Source: Porpolomopsis calyptriformis (Eukaryota; Basidiomycota; Agaricomycetes; Agaricales; Hygrophoraceae). From it: a DNA stretch of 64,000 nucleotides. The stretch spans positions 496,001 to 560,000 of the forward strand of contig OX621176.1 of assembly GCA_951640195.1 (NCBI GenBank). The letters run 5' to 3'. Position 1 is the stretch's first letter; the number at the start of each line of letters is the position of its first letter. Positions 39,756 through 52,479 of this stretch are shown in pieces. Under the pieces are notes generated by a model. That model did not search any database. It had not been told where the DNA came from and saw only the letters and a list, made by a program, of their open reading frames with translations. Position numbers and translations under genes: made by a program.

Positions 39756-40722
39756 AATGCTTCCTCTGAGATTGGATGTACTTTACTCATACCTATAGTC
39801 TATTTAAACATTTCCACCAACCCAGAATATTTTTTATGGCTCTAATAATTCAGGAATATAAGATTTAAGCCAAATGTGGCTGAGAATCAGGCTAAATCAG
39901 ATATAATTGTTGATTATCTCACACAGATCTTCATAGAACAACACAGAACTTTAGGGCTATATGCACACATACATTGTAGACTTTTCTGAATACTTATATT
40001 TATTTTAAGAGGCCTCTGTGAGTGTGTAGAGAATATTCTTTGAATTAAAAGTCTATTTGTCTAGCTTTGTTGTGGCCAGTTTAGGAAGTCCATCTCTCCA
40101 CCATCATCTTCAACGTCTTTAACATCCCAATACAAGCCATCCAGCAGTATTAGTCCAATAAAGTAAGTCCTTATTGTTTATCCTAGTTATACAGTACTGA
40201 TGTTTTTTCCCCCACCCACACCCCCTCTCCCTGGACACCTCCCACATTGTCGTTCATGTTGCAATCTCTCCCACCACTGCAATGACTCATGCACCAAGTA
40301 GGTGTAGATGATAGGGCATGGGTGTTAACATCCTTGATGAGTTTTTCTTTTTCTTTTTCATTTCGATTTTTCTATTTACTGGCTACTGACATAGTTCATC
40401 GATGGAGATGGCTGCATGACACCAACAGAAGCAGCAATGGCAGCTACAGCAGGAGGGATGCGCAACAAATGCATGGCAGATTGGCTGAGGGGGACGTGAG
40501 ACTGGAAAGCACAGGCACTCATCGTGTCTACAACCTGACACATTTATTGTACATTAGTCTGACAAAATAAAGTGTGCCTGGGGTCTCTACCCCATGCCAC
40601 TCTGCCATAGTGCAGAGTTGCATGACTATAGGGCTGATCACTCTCATCAACCATATGAGGAGGGGATAAGGTTAATTCTGACAGTGTTAGCAGGCTCAGT
40701 AGCATGCCATAACATAACACCT
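39756..40722 (-). repeat. Right arm of the 2.03-kb palindrome
   Basis: Near-exact reverse complement of 38689-39655. The arm ends 41 bp inside a sequence that looks like the 5' terminus of a hAT element (starting CAGTGTTAGCAGGCTC at 40682). The identical 93-codon frames on the two arms are mirror images and not independent evidence of a gene. Confidence 0.93.
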
Positions 40723-42471
40723 ATAAGCTATAAACCTTAAGTTTACATGTGGTATCCCACAAAACAGGAACATGAGCATGGCATTATCACAGTAATTAGC
40801 CTAATTAGGAAGTCTATGCTCACCTCACCTTCCATTAAGTCCTCAACTCTCCAGCATGTCTTGTACCTATATACATTGCATTGCAATTATACATCTCTTC
40901 ACTCCAGTCCTACCTGTCACTTGCCTACTATGAGTTCCCAGAAATGGTGGTGAAAGCTTTTCTATAACCATCCTGGCTTCCTTGTGAAGCCTCCTCTACA
41001 AGAATTATACTGGGATCCCCATGTTGCAAACCCAAAGCCCAAGGTTGCATGTATACAGTACTAGTTGGCCAGGCTTGCAGTTGAGTGAGCCAAAGACAAT
41101 ACTGAGATGCAGGAAGGACAAAGAATGGAACCACAAAGTGAATCTGCTATTGTAAGCTGGCATATGTTGTTAACTTCTCTCACCAAATTTACACTTTATA
41201 GCTAAAAAATATACTGATCTAGTCTGGGTATTGTCAAAAGATGACCCAGGCATTGTGTTTATTCAAGGGTGTAGCAAAAATATTCTCTGACACCTCCACA
41301 AATGTTCTAACCAGCCTCAAGATATCTACACAAGTGCACAAGAAGAATGTATTACCTGTGGCTGGCTTCAATGAACCCCACGCATATCCTGCTGTACATA
41401 TTCAGAAATGGCTGCACTAGGCACCCTAGTATATTATATCCCAAACTACCCACAGTCATCATCACCATTCTATCCAATAGCAGCATCAAACTCCCTCCCA
41501 CCTAATTCAAACATCTTCATGCTACCAGCTCCATCCCCTTTATTTGCTAATACCTCATCATTACTACCATCTACAATAACTTCCCCACTTATCTCTAACT
41601 TTGGATCACTTGCATCTTGTGCACCAAGTTCATCTATTTCAGTCCTTTCAGAGTCTTCATCCCATCTATCTAAACAATCCAGATTTGGAATTTCCCACTC
41701 TAGCTTGTCATAATGGTCAAGTTACAGTGAGCTCACTCACCAGGACCCATGGACTAGTGGCCATCAAGCTCACTTTGAGAGCCGCATTGCTAGGCTTACA
41801 GCCTCATGTGGGTTTCCCTTTAACTGGGTTGCTAATAAAGAGTGGTGTGGGTTTTGTGCCGAGTTTGTTCCAGGAGCAAAACTAGTTGAATGATGAAGCC
41901 TTGCTAACACCCACATTCCAGCAGAGGTTAATAAGTTTTGTGAAGCAGCTAAGGTGCAGTCAAAGGGGCTTGAAGCAACCATCCAATGTGATGGCTGGTT
42001 AGGTATTAATTTCTACCATTACCTCACATTTATGGTTACTACATCATCACACAAGGTAAATCTATATTTTCTAGGTTGATATCTATACTTATACAACAGT
42101 TAGGTGCATACTGTTAAGGTTTACAACACTTCCGCTGACCACAAGACTGCCAATCACCTGTACAAGCTCCTAATTGAAGTTCGAAAGCACCTAGAGACAA
42201 AATGGGGTGTAACTGTTGTAGCAGTAACCTCAGATGCATTGGGTGAGTCTCGCAAGGGATGGATGATAATCTATAATGCAGATCTAAGCCTGGTCGTTCC
42301 ATATTGTTATAGGCATCAGGTACAATTCAAATCTACTATGATTTCTCAATATTAAACAGTTATACACCTATAAAGGTCAATCTTATTGTTGGTGATTATT
42401 TCAAATGCACAATCTCAACTTTGCTACTATACACTATGAAAGCAAATGAACTTATTACTTGGCTATGAAGC
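40682..42471 (+). mobile_element. hAT-type DNA transposon, 5' part (interrupted and degenerate)
   Basis: Probable terminus CAGTGTTAGCAGGCTC at 40682. From about 41408 frames of a hAT transposase follow with stops and shifts: a Ser/Pro-rich N-terminus, RIARLTASCGFPF, EFVPGAKL, LANTHIPAEVNKF, QCDGWLGINFYH at about 41980-42020, then VHTVKVYNTSADHKTAN, VVAVTSDALGESRKG and a VVPYCYRHQVQ block to 42352, and VGDYF...ANELITWL to 42466. The order matches agaricomycete hAT (Ac-like) transposases, whose DDE core begins at the DGW and TSDA blocks. Between 40723 and 41400 only non-coding element sequence is seen. The gene is broken at 42476 by the gypsy insertion and resumes at 52841. Several stops make it inactive. 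Confidence 0.8.
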
Positions 42472-42476
42472 AAGAC
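42472..42476. repeat. 5-bp target site duplication (AAGAC), left
   Basis: AAGAC here and at 52836-52840 directly flank the two gypsy LTRs. Confidence 0.9.
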
Positions 42477-42832
42477 TATTACAATGCGTCCTTTTTCTTC
42501 TTATCTTATCACAATCTTTCCCTAATCTTATCTCATCCCTCTCATCACCTTCCCTTATTGTTCATTTCCTTGTTGATTAGAGGGATTACTGCCATTGGTC
42601 AGTGATGATGCTATCCACAGTTGCATAGCCATGTGCAGCAGCTGAGTCAGCCATTCCATGGATCATTGTTGAGTCAGAGAATTCAAACTCAGAGTAGATA
42701 AGTAGCGTAGTCAGAGTTTGTATTTCTCAGTTTCGATCTCAACAAAGACACCCCACTCTAACCTTTGGTTGGAGTCTCTGTTCTTTCTGTTGAGCATCCC
42801 TAAGCCAACCGGGAGATCACTGCGCCTTAACA
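42477..42832 (+). repeat. 5' LTR of the Ty3/gypsy chromovirus, 356 bp
   Basis: Begins TATTACAATGC (original TG decayed to TA) and ends CCTTAACA. The 3' LTR is also 356 bp and begins TGTTATGATGC. Differences, about a dozen by eye, are almost all C/T or G/A transitions at CpG or CpA. Confidence 0.93.
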
Positions 42833-44850
42833 GAAGATCGAAACTCTCCTCCCCCTCTGCTTCTCTCCGCAACAGTCTCTGGTCAAGATTCGTCTGATTG
42901 TCTCCGCTACTGTGCTAGCCGAGCGATTGCCTTGGAATCCCAACCTGGACTCCCCCTGCAAGACCGCCCTCTCTTGTTTGGAAAACCACGGGTGACTTTG
43001 ACATCCCCGCATGGTTTCTAATTCAATCACCAACCTGGCCTCGCGCTCTCCATTACTGCCCCCGCCCTATGCCCTCACCAACCCCGAACCCCACCAGGCC
43101 TCAATGTCTGAGCTTACTAGCAATGCATGTCTGACTGCTGCTGCTGCATTAGAGTTGTTGCCACTCAAGCTCGATTCCTTAACAGAACAGCTCAACCCAT
43201 TGGCTGATGAATTCCTCAAACCCGACCTCGCCCCATCCCCACCTTTGTCCCCTTTGTCGTCCTCATCTGAGGAATCCTTTGATACTGCCCTGTCCTCTCC
43301 GACTGCAGACCCGTCCGACCCAGCAACACTCCTTGAAGTGGAGCTGGTGGTCCACCTCCAAGTTTGCATTCACATCCATCATCCCCATCGTCTCACAGAA
43401 TGAGCCATCGTTCCCGTCGTTTTCATCTTTCAATGACGTGAAACTCAAGATGTATGAGAAGTCCATCTCGTACTCGACCATTGACCACCACGTCTCATCC
43501 ATCGCGAAGGCCCTCCTACAGCGCCTTGGAGCCCGAAGAAGATCTTGAATATGAAGACACGCCTGAGGACCACGAGATCCACTTGCCCCTCTCGTCACAG
43601 TTCCTTCCTCCTCTTCTACCTTCCATCTCTTCGCTCGAATCCAGGCCCTCCACCTTTCCGACCTGAGCTCTGACTTCGTTCTCTTTCCTAGGTCTCAGAC
43701 CTCGACAAACCCCCCCTCCACCGGCTGATTCACCTTTTCTGCAACCCACCGTCAAGGGAAAGTAACAAATTGCTTCCATGGAATTCGACCCCGAACCCAA
43801 ACCTTCAGGCCTGCCTCCTTCTGCCCCATCTTCCCTCTCCTCAAGAAAACCAAGCCCTTCTCCTCAAGAGCCACTTGCTCTCCTCCTCAACGTAGATCCA
43901 GAACCCAATTCACCGACACTGTCTCCTTCACCCCTGAACAGTCCCCTCCTCACTCCACCGATGGCCGCTGCCATTACCAACAAGATAAAGCTCGCTGAAC
44001 CCGGCACATTCAATGGTGATCCCAGAACCTACAAGGACTGGTACCGACAAGTTATCATTTTCCTTGCTAGCCGAGGTGTCACCGATGCTACCGAACGCAC
44101 TCTCGTCACCCTCTCCTACATGAAGGAAGGGATCGCTGCTATCTGGGCTCAACAATTCATTGATGATTTTCTCAACCAAGTCAACGAACATGGCAATGCG
44201 ATTCCCTTTCCTTCCTGGACAGACTTCAGGCTTGGCCTTAACAGAGCTTTCCAGGATACCACCTCGGAGCAACGTGCACGAGAAGAGATCGAGACCATGT
44301 CACAAGGATCATCCCTCATCATGGAATACCTCATCAAGTATGAGATGAAGGCAAAACTTGCTGGCCTCAGCAGCCAGGATAAAGAAAAAATCCGGATCTT
44401 TGAGAAGAACATCCATCGCAACATTGTTCGTCAAATGTACCTCAACCCTCCTCTCCCCACAGTTTGGGCCAACTACATCGAGAAGGCTGTAGCTATCGGA
44501 CAGCTTCATGAGTGTTACTGCCAACAAGAACAAGCTCATCATCCAGTTGCCCCTCCTTCGCGTTTCGTGCCCCGGACCTTCTCCTCTCGTCCCCAGGCTC
44601 AGCCTGCCGAAGATCATTGTGTCCCTACCAGGATTATTCATGGCGGTTAGGGAAAGCCTATAGATGTCAACAAGACACGCTAGGTCCACCAATGTTTCAA
44701 CTGTGGAGAAGTCGGACACTTCCGATGAGACTGTCCTAAGGAGAAGGCTGCTGTGAACATCCGCGCCCTCTTCTACGACATGACCACGTCAGAGTTGGAC
44801 AAGCTGAAGAACCTCCTTTCCGCAGAGGAGCACAGCCACATGGTTCAGTC
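42833..44850 (+). mobile_element. Chromovirus gag region (decayed)
   Basis: Gag occupies two main frames. 43011-43403 is a Ser/Pro-rich N-terminal part, and 43778-44650 is the capsid-like part (NKIKLAEPGTFNGDP, TLVTLSYMKEGIAAIWA, TMSQGSSLIMEYLIKYE). After stops it continues to a CCHC zinc knuckle at about 44690-44740 (CFNCGEVGHF then a stop where Arg is expected, then DC), and ends around EELDKL-type sequence near 44820. The element is interrupted at about 44851 by the foldback insertion and resumes at about 48020. No clear tRNA primer-binding match was recognised next to the 5' LTR. Confidence 0.85.
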
Positions 44851-44851
44851 A

Positions 44852-47800
44852 AAGATAGTGGTGAACTACAGTGAAATGAACTTGCTATATAGTGGTGTTT
44901 CTCGGTCCACCGATCTTCAGCTGAAAATACATATATAGCTGATGTACACTGAAGCACCGAAATTTATATATAGTAGTGAAATACATCTCCACTAAAAGGC
45001 AGGTATGCCAGTACACTACAGGGTAGCCAAGAGTGATAAGGGAGATACACTAATGGGCCGAAGATAGTACTCACCAAAGACTATGGAGGGGCCGAGAAAT
45101 GGATGTATATGTATATGGCTCGGCCGAGATATAGATTGCTGATAACTACCGATGGGCTGAAGGGGGTTTCTACTATATATACAGGTTGGCCGAGATATAG
45201 ATTGCGAATGCCTACCGATGGGCCGAAGGTGGTTTCTACTATATATACAGGTTGGCCGAGATATACATTGCTAATAACTACCAATGGGCCGAAGGTGGTT
45301 TCTACTATATATACAGGTTGGCCGAGATCGGTATGCTATACTACACCTTCAGAGATGTCCACCGATGCCAAGAATGGCTCGGCTGAGGGGTAGCAGTTGC
45401 ATCGGTACCCTATAAATATGTGTATAGTAGATATAAATATATATTGTGAATAATTAATTGCTTCAGCTATAAACAACTTTGCTGATAATTGTATACTTTA
45501 ATCCACCTTCGGAGAGGTCCGCCGATGCTGAGAATAGCTTGGCCGAGGGGTAGCAGTTGCCTCAGTACCCTATACATATGCATATAGTAGATAGAAATAC
45601 ATATTGTCAATAATTAATTGCTTTGGCTTTAGATAACTTCACTGATAATTGCATGCATTAATCCACCTTTGGAGAGGTCCGCCGATGCCGAGAATGGCTT
45701 GGCCGAGGGGTAGCAGTTGCCTCAGTACCCTATACATATGCATATAGTAGATAGAAATACATATTGTGAATAATTAATTGCTTTGGCTTTAGATAACTTT
45801 ACTGATAATTGCATGCATTAATCCACCTTCAGGGGGGTCCGCCGACACCGAGGATAGCTTCGCCGAGGTTTCACAGCTGCCTCGGTAACCTACACTCCAT
45901 GGATAATTTATTAATATAACTTCTATAGAGATGTAAGACTATCTATCTTAGAGTAGTGCAACATATTTCCTATTTTATTTCTATCTCAATAGTGAGGTAT
46001 TCAATGTTTAGTTGTTACTCTCTGCTAAAATGCAACATCAAATTTCGGACTTGATAAATATGCTTGTAAAAAATCTAGAAATATTTGTACCACTTGTTTA
46101 TATACTCTATATTACATTTATTTGATGTGCCTGACAGGGTGCGCTAGTATAAGTAAACTGTGTAGAAAATGTTGTGTTAGATTAACCTATGTTCGATGTT
46201 ACTCTACACTATCACAGTATAGGTTACTATATAAATCTATAGAGTTTTTTCATTACATTCAAACATAGTAGACTACTCAGTATTAGGCACATAGTATTAA
46301 TAGAATATGAAGTACATATACAAGTGGTACAAATATTTCTGGATTTTTTACAAGCATATTTATCAAGTCCGAAATTTGATGTTGCATTTTAGCAGAGAGT
46401 AACAACTAAACATTGAATACCTCACTATTGAGATAGAAATAAAATAGGAAATATGTTGCACTACTCTAAGATAGATAGTCTTACATCTCTATAGAAGTTA
46501 TATTAATAAATTATCCATGGAGTGTAGGTTACCAAGGCAGCTGTGAAACCTTGGCGAAGCCATTCTCGGTGTTGGCAGACCCCCCTGAAGGTGGATTAAT
46601 GCATGCAATTATCAGTAAAGTTATCTAAAGCCAAAGCAATTAATTATTCACAATATGTATTTCTATCTACTATATGCATATGTATAGGGTACTGAAGCAA
46701 CTGCTACCCCTCGGCTGAGCCAGTCTTGGCATCGGCGGACCTCTCTAAAGGTGGATTAATGCATGCCATCATCAGCAAAGTTATCTAAAGCCAAAGCAAT
46801 CAATTATTGACAATATGTATTTCTATCTACTATATGCATATGTATAGGGTACTGAGGCAACTGCTACCCCTCGGCCAAGCTATTCTTGGCGTCGGCAGAC
46901 CTCTCTAAAGGTGGATTAATGCATGTAATTATCAGCAAAGTTATCTAAAGCCAAAGCAATTAATTATTCACAATATGTATTTCTATCTACTATATGCATA
47001 TGTATAGGGTACTGAGGCAACTGCTACCCCTCGGCTGAGCCATTCTCGGCGTCGGTGGACCTCTCCGAAGGTGGATTAATGCATGCAATTATCAGCAAAG
47101 TTACCCAAGGCCAAAGCAATCAATTATTCACAATATGTATTTCTATCTACTATATGCATATGTATAGGGTACTGAGGCAACTGCTACCCCTCGGCCGAGC
47201 CATTCTCGGCATCGGCGGACCTCTCTGAAGGTGGATTAATGCATGCAATTATCAGTGAAGTTATCTAAAGCCAAAGCAATTAATTATTGACAATATGTAT
47301 TTCTATCTACTATATGCATATGTATAGGGTACTGAGGCAACTGCTACCCCTCGGCCAAGCTATTCTCGGCATTGGTGGACATCTCTGAAGGTGTAGTATA
47401 GCATACCGATCTCGGCCAACCTGTATATATAGTAGAAACCACCTTCGGCCCATTGGTAGTTATCAGCAATCTATATCTCGGCCAACCTGTATATATAGTA
47501 GAAACCACCTTCGGCCCATTGGTAGTTATCGGCAATCTATATCTCGGCCAACCTGTATATATAGTAGAAACCACCTTCGGCCCATCAGTAGTTATCGGCA
47601 ATCTATATCTCGGCCAACCTGTGTATATAGTAGAAACCACCTTCGGCCCATCGGTAGGCATTGGCAATCTATATCTCAGCCAACCTGTATATATAGTAGA
47701 AACCACCTTCGGCCCATCGGTAGTTATCAGCAATCTATATCTCAGCCGAGCCATATACATATACATCCATTTCTCGGCCCCTCCATAGTCTTTGGTGAGT

Positions 47801-48019
47801 ACTATCTTCGGCCCATTAGTGTATCTCCCTTATCACTCTTGGCTACCCTGTAGTGTACTGGCATACCTGCCTTTTAGTGGAGATGTATTTCACTACTATA
47901 TATAAATTTTGGCGCTTCAGTGTACATCAGCTATATATGTATTTTCAGCCAAAGATTGGTGGACCGAGAAACACTGCTATATAGCAAGTTCATTTCACTG
48001 TAGTTCACTGCTATCTTGG
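44852..48019. mobile_element. Foldback-type element with long, repeat-built inverted arms
   Basis: The left arm (about 44852-46096) and right arm (about 46321-48019) are inverted copies around a unique loop (about 46097-46320). Both arms are made of tandem sub-repeats: a 66-bp unit (about three copies left at 45123-45330, six right at 47400-47760), then a 160-bp unit (about four copies left at 45339-45860, about six right at 46560-47390), then a unique 130-250 bp inner segment. The right arm is about 450 bp longer because of extra units. The outer ends read AAGATAGTGGTGAACTACAG (left) and CTGTAGTTCACTGCTATCTT (right). This is the architecture of Foldback elements. It has no transposase. It sits inside the gag-pol of the gypsy element. 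Target duplication is unclear; GCACAGC occurs at 44830-44836 and 48032-48038. Confidence 0.85.
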
Positions 48020-51000
48020 CTGAATGGGCTCGCACAGCTCGACGAATAAAACCTCTGCTCTCAATAACAAATTGGATTTTGTCGATGGTCGATGAAGATG
48101 CGTTCCCTTCACTTGACTGGAAGTTGTCTGCTCTGGCAGAATACCCTCGTATCGGACATCTCTCCTTTATTTACTACGACAGCATATACAATACACAGCA
48201 TACCCAAATCAAATACCTCCGTCGTTTTCCCCCTTCCAAAACCTGTCCTATCAGAAAGACTCATCGAACGCCACGAAATCCCCATTCCCAAACCATCATC
48301 TCTTTCTATCGATTCGATCGACATTAACACTCTTTCAACTCCTCTAGATTTTGTTCATGCAATTAAGGGCAATGCTAATTCCACGATCTCTATCCTTCAA
48401 CATTGGTCTCATCCAGCACGCTCACATGAGATGGTACAGTCTACCATCAACGAAATCACCACCCTCACCCCGGAAAATGCCATTCGAGCCTTGAACGAAT
48501 TAAACAACCCCATGTCTTCATCTGTGGCTCCAAAGGAAATCAACTCATCCTCAAAGCTCATCTTGTCACTTTGGATAATCGTGCAGAGCATACTGCCACT
48601 GCTCTTGTCGACAGCAGATGCGAAGGCTCCTGCATCGATGTCAAATATGTCCGAGATCATGATCTCCACATGACTTCCCTCACTTGACCTATTCCAGTAC
48701 ACAATGCCAATAGTCAACCCAATACTGAAGGCCCTATTATGGAAATGGTCACTCTCAAGCTACGAATCGGGACCCACATGGAACGAATCAATTTCGGCAT
48801 CACCAATCTTGGCAAAGGACAAGTCTTCCTTGGGCATGATTGGCTCAAGACCCATAACCCTTCCATGGACTGGAAGGCTGGCACCCTCGATTTCAACCGA
48901 TGTCCTCCAGACTGTCACCCCTCCATCAATTCTTTCGATCTCAATGCCCTCACCCTGGATGATGACAATCATCTCCTCATGATTGATCTCGCTCCTGCCA
49001 TCCAGATTCAGCTGATGACTAAATTGCAAGAACTCGCGATCAAAGCCGCCGAGTCCCAGGAGAAGAACTGCGATTGGAAGGATATCGTCCCTGGCTACCT
49101 TCATGAATTCCAAGATGTCTTCACCAAAAAGGACTTCGATGAACTACCACCACCCCGCCCCTGGGATCACGCAATTGAATTACTCCCTGGAACTGAGGAG
49201 AAGCTCGACTACAAGATTTACCCTCTCAGCATGGATGAACGTTCGCAACTTGATGAATTCCTTGAGGAGAACCTCCAAACTGGATGAATTCACCCTTCCA
49301 TTTCCCCCATCGCTTCCCCCTTCTTCTTCATCAAGAAGAAAGACGGTCGATTACGCCCAATCCAGGACTACCGGAAATTGAATGATATGACCATCAAGAA
49401 CCATTATCCCCTTCCCTTGATCACCGAACTCATCGATGCTCTACAAAATGCCCATTACTTCACCAAACTGGACATCCGTTGGGGCTACAACAATGTACGC
49501 ATCAAGGAAGGCGATGAGCACAAAGCCACATTTAGAACCAACCATAGCTTATTCAAACCTCTGGTTATGTTTTTCAGACTTACGAACTTGCCCGCAACCT
49601 TTCAGACGATGATGAACGACATTTTCCACATTCAAATCCACTAAGGTCATGTATTGATTTATATCGATGACATACTGATCTTCAACAAGGATCTCGAGAT
49701 GCATCATCAGCACGTCCACGAAGTCATGTCCTTGCTTTGTGAGCATAAACTCTACCTCAAGCCTGATAAATGTGAATTCGATCAGAAACAAGTGGAATAT
49801 CTTAGAGTCATTGTCTCAGAAGGCCAAGTCAAAATGGACCCGATTAAGGTCCAAGGTATCACCAAATGGCTGACCCCAACTTGCAAATGCGACGTTCAAT
49901 CCTTCCTCAGTTTCTGCAATTTCTACTGTTGCTTCATCTATCATTTCGCTGGCATTGCACATCCCCTTAATGTGTTAACCGGAAACGCTCCCTTTGAATG
50001 GACCAGCCAATGTCAGGATGCCTTCGATGTCCTCAAGACAATCATTACCTCTGCTCCCATTCTCTCCATCGCTAATGATCACGACTTACTCCGCATTGAG
50101 ACTGATGCCTCAGAATACGCTCTGGGTGCTATACTCTCACAAAAGTAAGAAAACATCTGGAAGCCTATTGGATTCCTCTCAAAATCCTTCAGTCCCGCAG
50201 AATGAAATTACCAGATTTATGATCGCAAGCTCCTCACAATCATGACCGCCCTGCAAGAGTTTTGCAAGCATTTGTTGTCTGCCAAGTAGGTCTTTGAAGT
50301 CTGGACTGACCACGCCAACCTCCAATACTTCAAGAAGCCGCAGAAGCTCAATAGATGTCAAGCTCGCTGGCTCACGGAGTTGCAAGACTTCCACTTCACC
50401 CTTCATCATGTCGCTGGTAAAGCCAATTTGAAGGCTGATATCCTGTCGAGACAACCAGGTTTTGAGAGGGGGGTGGATGACAATGACGATATGATTCTTT
50501 TGCCTGATACCCTTTTTTCCGCTTCTTCTCATCCCATTATAGACCTCCAACCAGTTTGATTCAATATTGAACCCAACAACTTTCGTTTGCACATCAAGGA
50601 ATCCTATTGGAATAAAGAGGATTCTGTCATGCTCTCTCAAAGAAAACAAGAAAATGACTGGAAGACTCGAGACGATGGCATCCTCACCTTCAATGATCAG
50701 ATTTACATCTCCGTTAACAAGCCCCTTCATGGAGAAATCATCTCTCAGTACCATGACAACCCCCTGTCCAGACATTATGGTCCCTTCAAGACTACCAAAG
50801 CCCTCTGTCGTGATTACTGGTGGCCCACTGTCTGTTGAGATGTGAAACAGTACATCTCCAGTTGTGAGACTTGCCAGTGCACCAAGGCATCTCATCTGCC
50901 TGCGAAGACCCCGCTTCATCCCTTCAACCCCCTAGCTCGTCCTTGGGACATGATCACTGTGGATCTCATCAGACCTATTCCTGAGTGTCAAGGTTACAAT

Positions 51001-52479
51001 GCTGTCCTGACCATTGTTGACACCTTCTCAAAGGCAGTCAAATTCGAACTGACACACATTGAACTTAACTCCGAAGGTTTTGCCAAGATCATTCGGGATC
51101 ACGTTATCCAGGATCATGGAGTTCCACAATGAATTATTCACAATCACAATCCGCGATTCGTATCCAAGTATATGGCTGATCTCTTCTGCCTCCTAGGCAC
51201 AACACAAAACATTTCCACTGCTTACTACCCACAGACTGATGGTCAATCCGAACAAATGAATCAAACCCTCGAACAATATTTACGGGTTTTCATCAACCAT
51301 CGTCAGGATAATTGGAAGGAATGGCTGGCATTGGCCAAATTCTCATACAACAATTCTATCCATGCCGCTACCGCTCAAACTCCCTTCTATGTCAACTACG
51401 GTCAACATCCCTGGTTAGGAAATGACACCCAAAGAGAAGTCCGGAATGAGTCCGCTACCCAATTCGCCGAACGAATGAAATGTGTCCATCAAGAGGCTGA
51501 ATCTGCCCTTGGACAAGCCAATGAGAAAATGAAGACCAGTCATGACAAACGATCTCGACCTGCTCATGAGTATTCCCCTGGAGACAGAGTCTGGCTCGCT
51601 GCCATGAACATCAAGACCAATCACGCTATGAAGAAACTCGACAACAAATGCTTTGGCCCTTTCAAGGTCATCGAGAAGATTGGTTGTTCAGCCTACCAAC
51701 TCGAACTCCCCCACGAATGGATGGGTTTGCATCCAGTTTTCAATGAATCCTACTTATCCCCTTATCGTCATTCTTCCTTTCTGAACCAAAAGGCTCCCCC
51801 TCCTCCTCCCCCTCTCCAATTGGATGATGAAACCGAATACGTCGTTGAGAAAATCTTAGACTCACGGATCTACCGAAAGCAACTCCAGTACCTGGTGCAC
51901 TGGGAAGGTTAGACTAATGAAGAAAACACCTGGCAATCTGCATCCGATGTCGCACATGCTCAAGAGTTAGTTGACGAGTTCCACGCTCTGAACCCGAAAC
52001 GACCAGCTCCAAGACTTCAGATTCGCGTTATTCATATGGACAATTTCTTCAGCATTGATGATTGTCTCTACGATCCAGTCACCAATTTGTATGGTGAAGG
52101 CTATAAACTACCGATGAAGTCTGATAACATTGATGTCGTCGTTCTACTCACGCCCATCAAAGTCAATCGCATCCTGGATTCCAACTTTGACGCTTCTGTT
52201 CTTCTGCCTCACCTTCCCTCTCATGTACGTTGAGCCTGGATCTATGAGGAAAGCCCAGTCAACGCTGTCACTCTTGTCATGCAATTAGACAATCGCGGTC
52301 AACTGCTCTGTATGTACCAACTCACCCTCCCCCTTTTGGCCCTCGACATCCAACGACGTTATAGTCACTACCTCCCCGTCATCCCTTGCTACGCACCACG
52401 TTGGCTCCTACGAGATTGTTTGAGACATCTCCAACATCTAGCCTGACCTCAGGCGGACGCGATTCTGAAGGGAGAGTGA
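48020..52479 (+). mobile_element. Chromovirus pol region: protease, RT, RNase H, integrase, chromodomain (decayed)
   Basis: In order: end of gag and spacer (48092-48673); aspartic-protease-like region (48739-49000; INFGITNLGKGQVFLGHDWL); reverse transcriptase with the active-site box YIDDILIF at about 49655-49680; RNase H (IETDASEYALGAIL at about 50095); integrase zinc finger (SRHYGPFKTTKALC...SCETCQC); integrase core (ITVDLI, then the second acidic site now reading HNHNPRF where DRGPRF-type is expected, then YYPQTDGQSEQMNQ with its Glu); and a C-terminal chromodomain (YVVEKILDSRIYRKQLQYLV, then HWEG-stop-TNEENTW). In-frame stops at about 49285, 49642, 50288, 50836, 51130 and 51910 make it inactive; several fit CGA to TGA. 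A further 130-codon region (52036-52440) follows the chromodomain. Polypurine tract AAGGGAGAG precedes the 3' LTR. Confidence 0.9.

Noticed and set aside
38841..40570. Two identical 93-codon proteins, one on each strand
   Set aside because: They are the same sequence on the two arms of the palindrome; identity follows from the structure. The protein is low complexity (SFSFSFSFRFF) with no other support.
45081..47788. Repeated YRLLITTDGPKVVSTIYTGW-type protein frames on both strands of the foldback element
   Set aside because: The 66-bp unit is divisible by three and free of stops on both strands, so tandem copies give open frames automatically.
44830..48038. GCACAGC at both sides of the foldback element as a target duplication
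   Set aside because: Only 7 bp, and it lies outside the last paired bases by 15-20 bp, so it may be coincidence. Recorded but not asserted.
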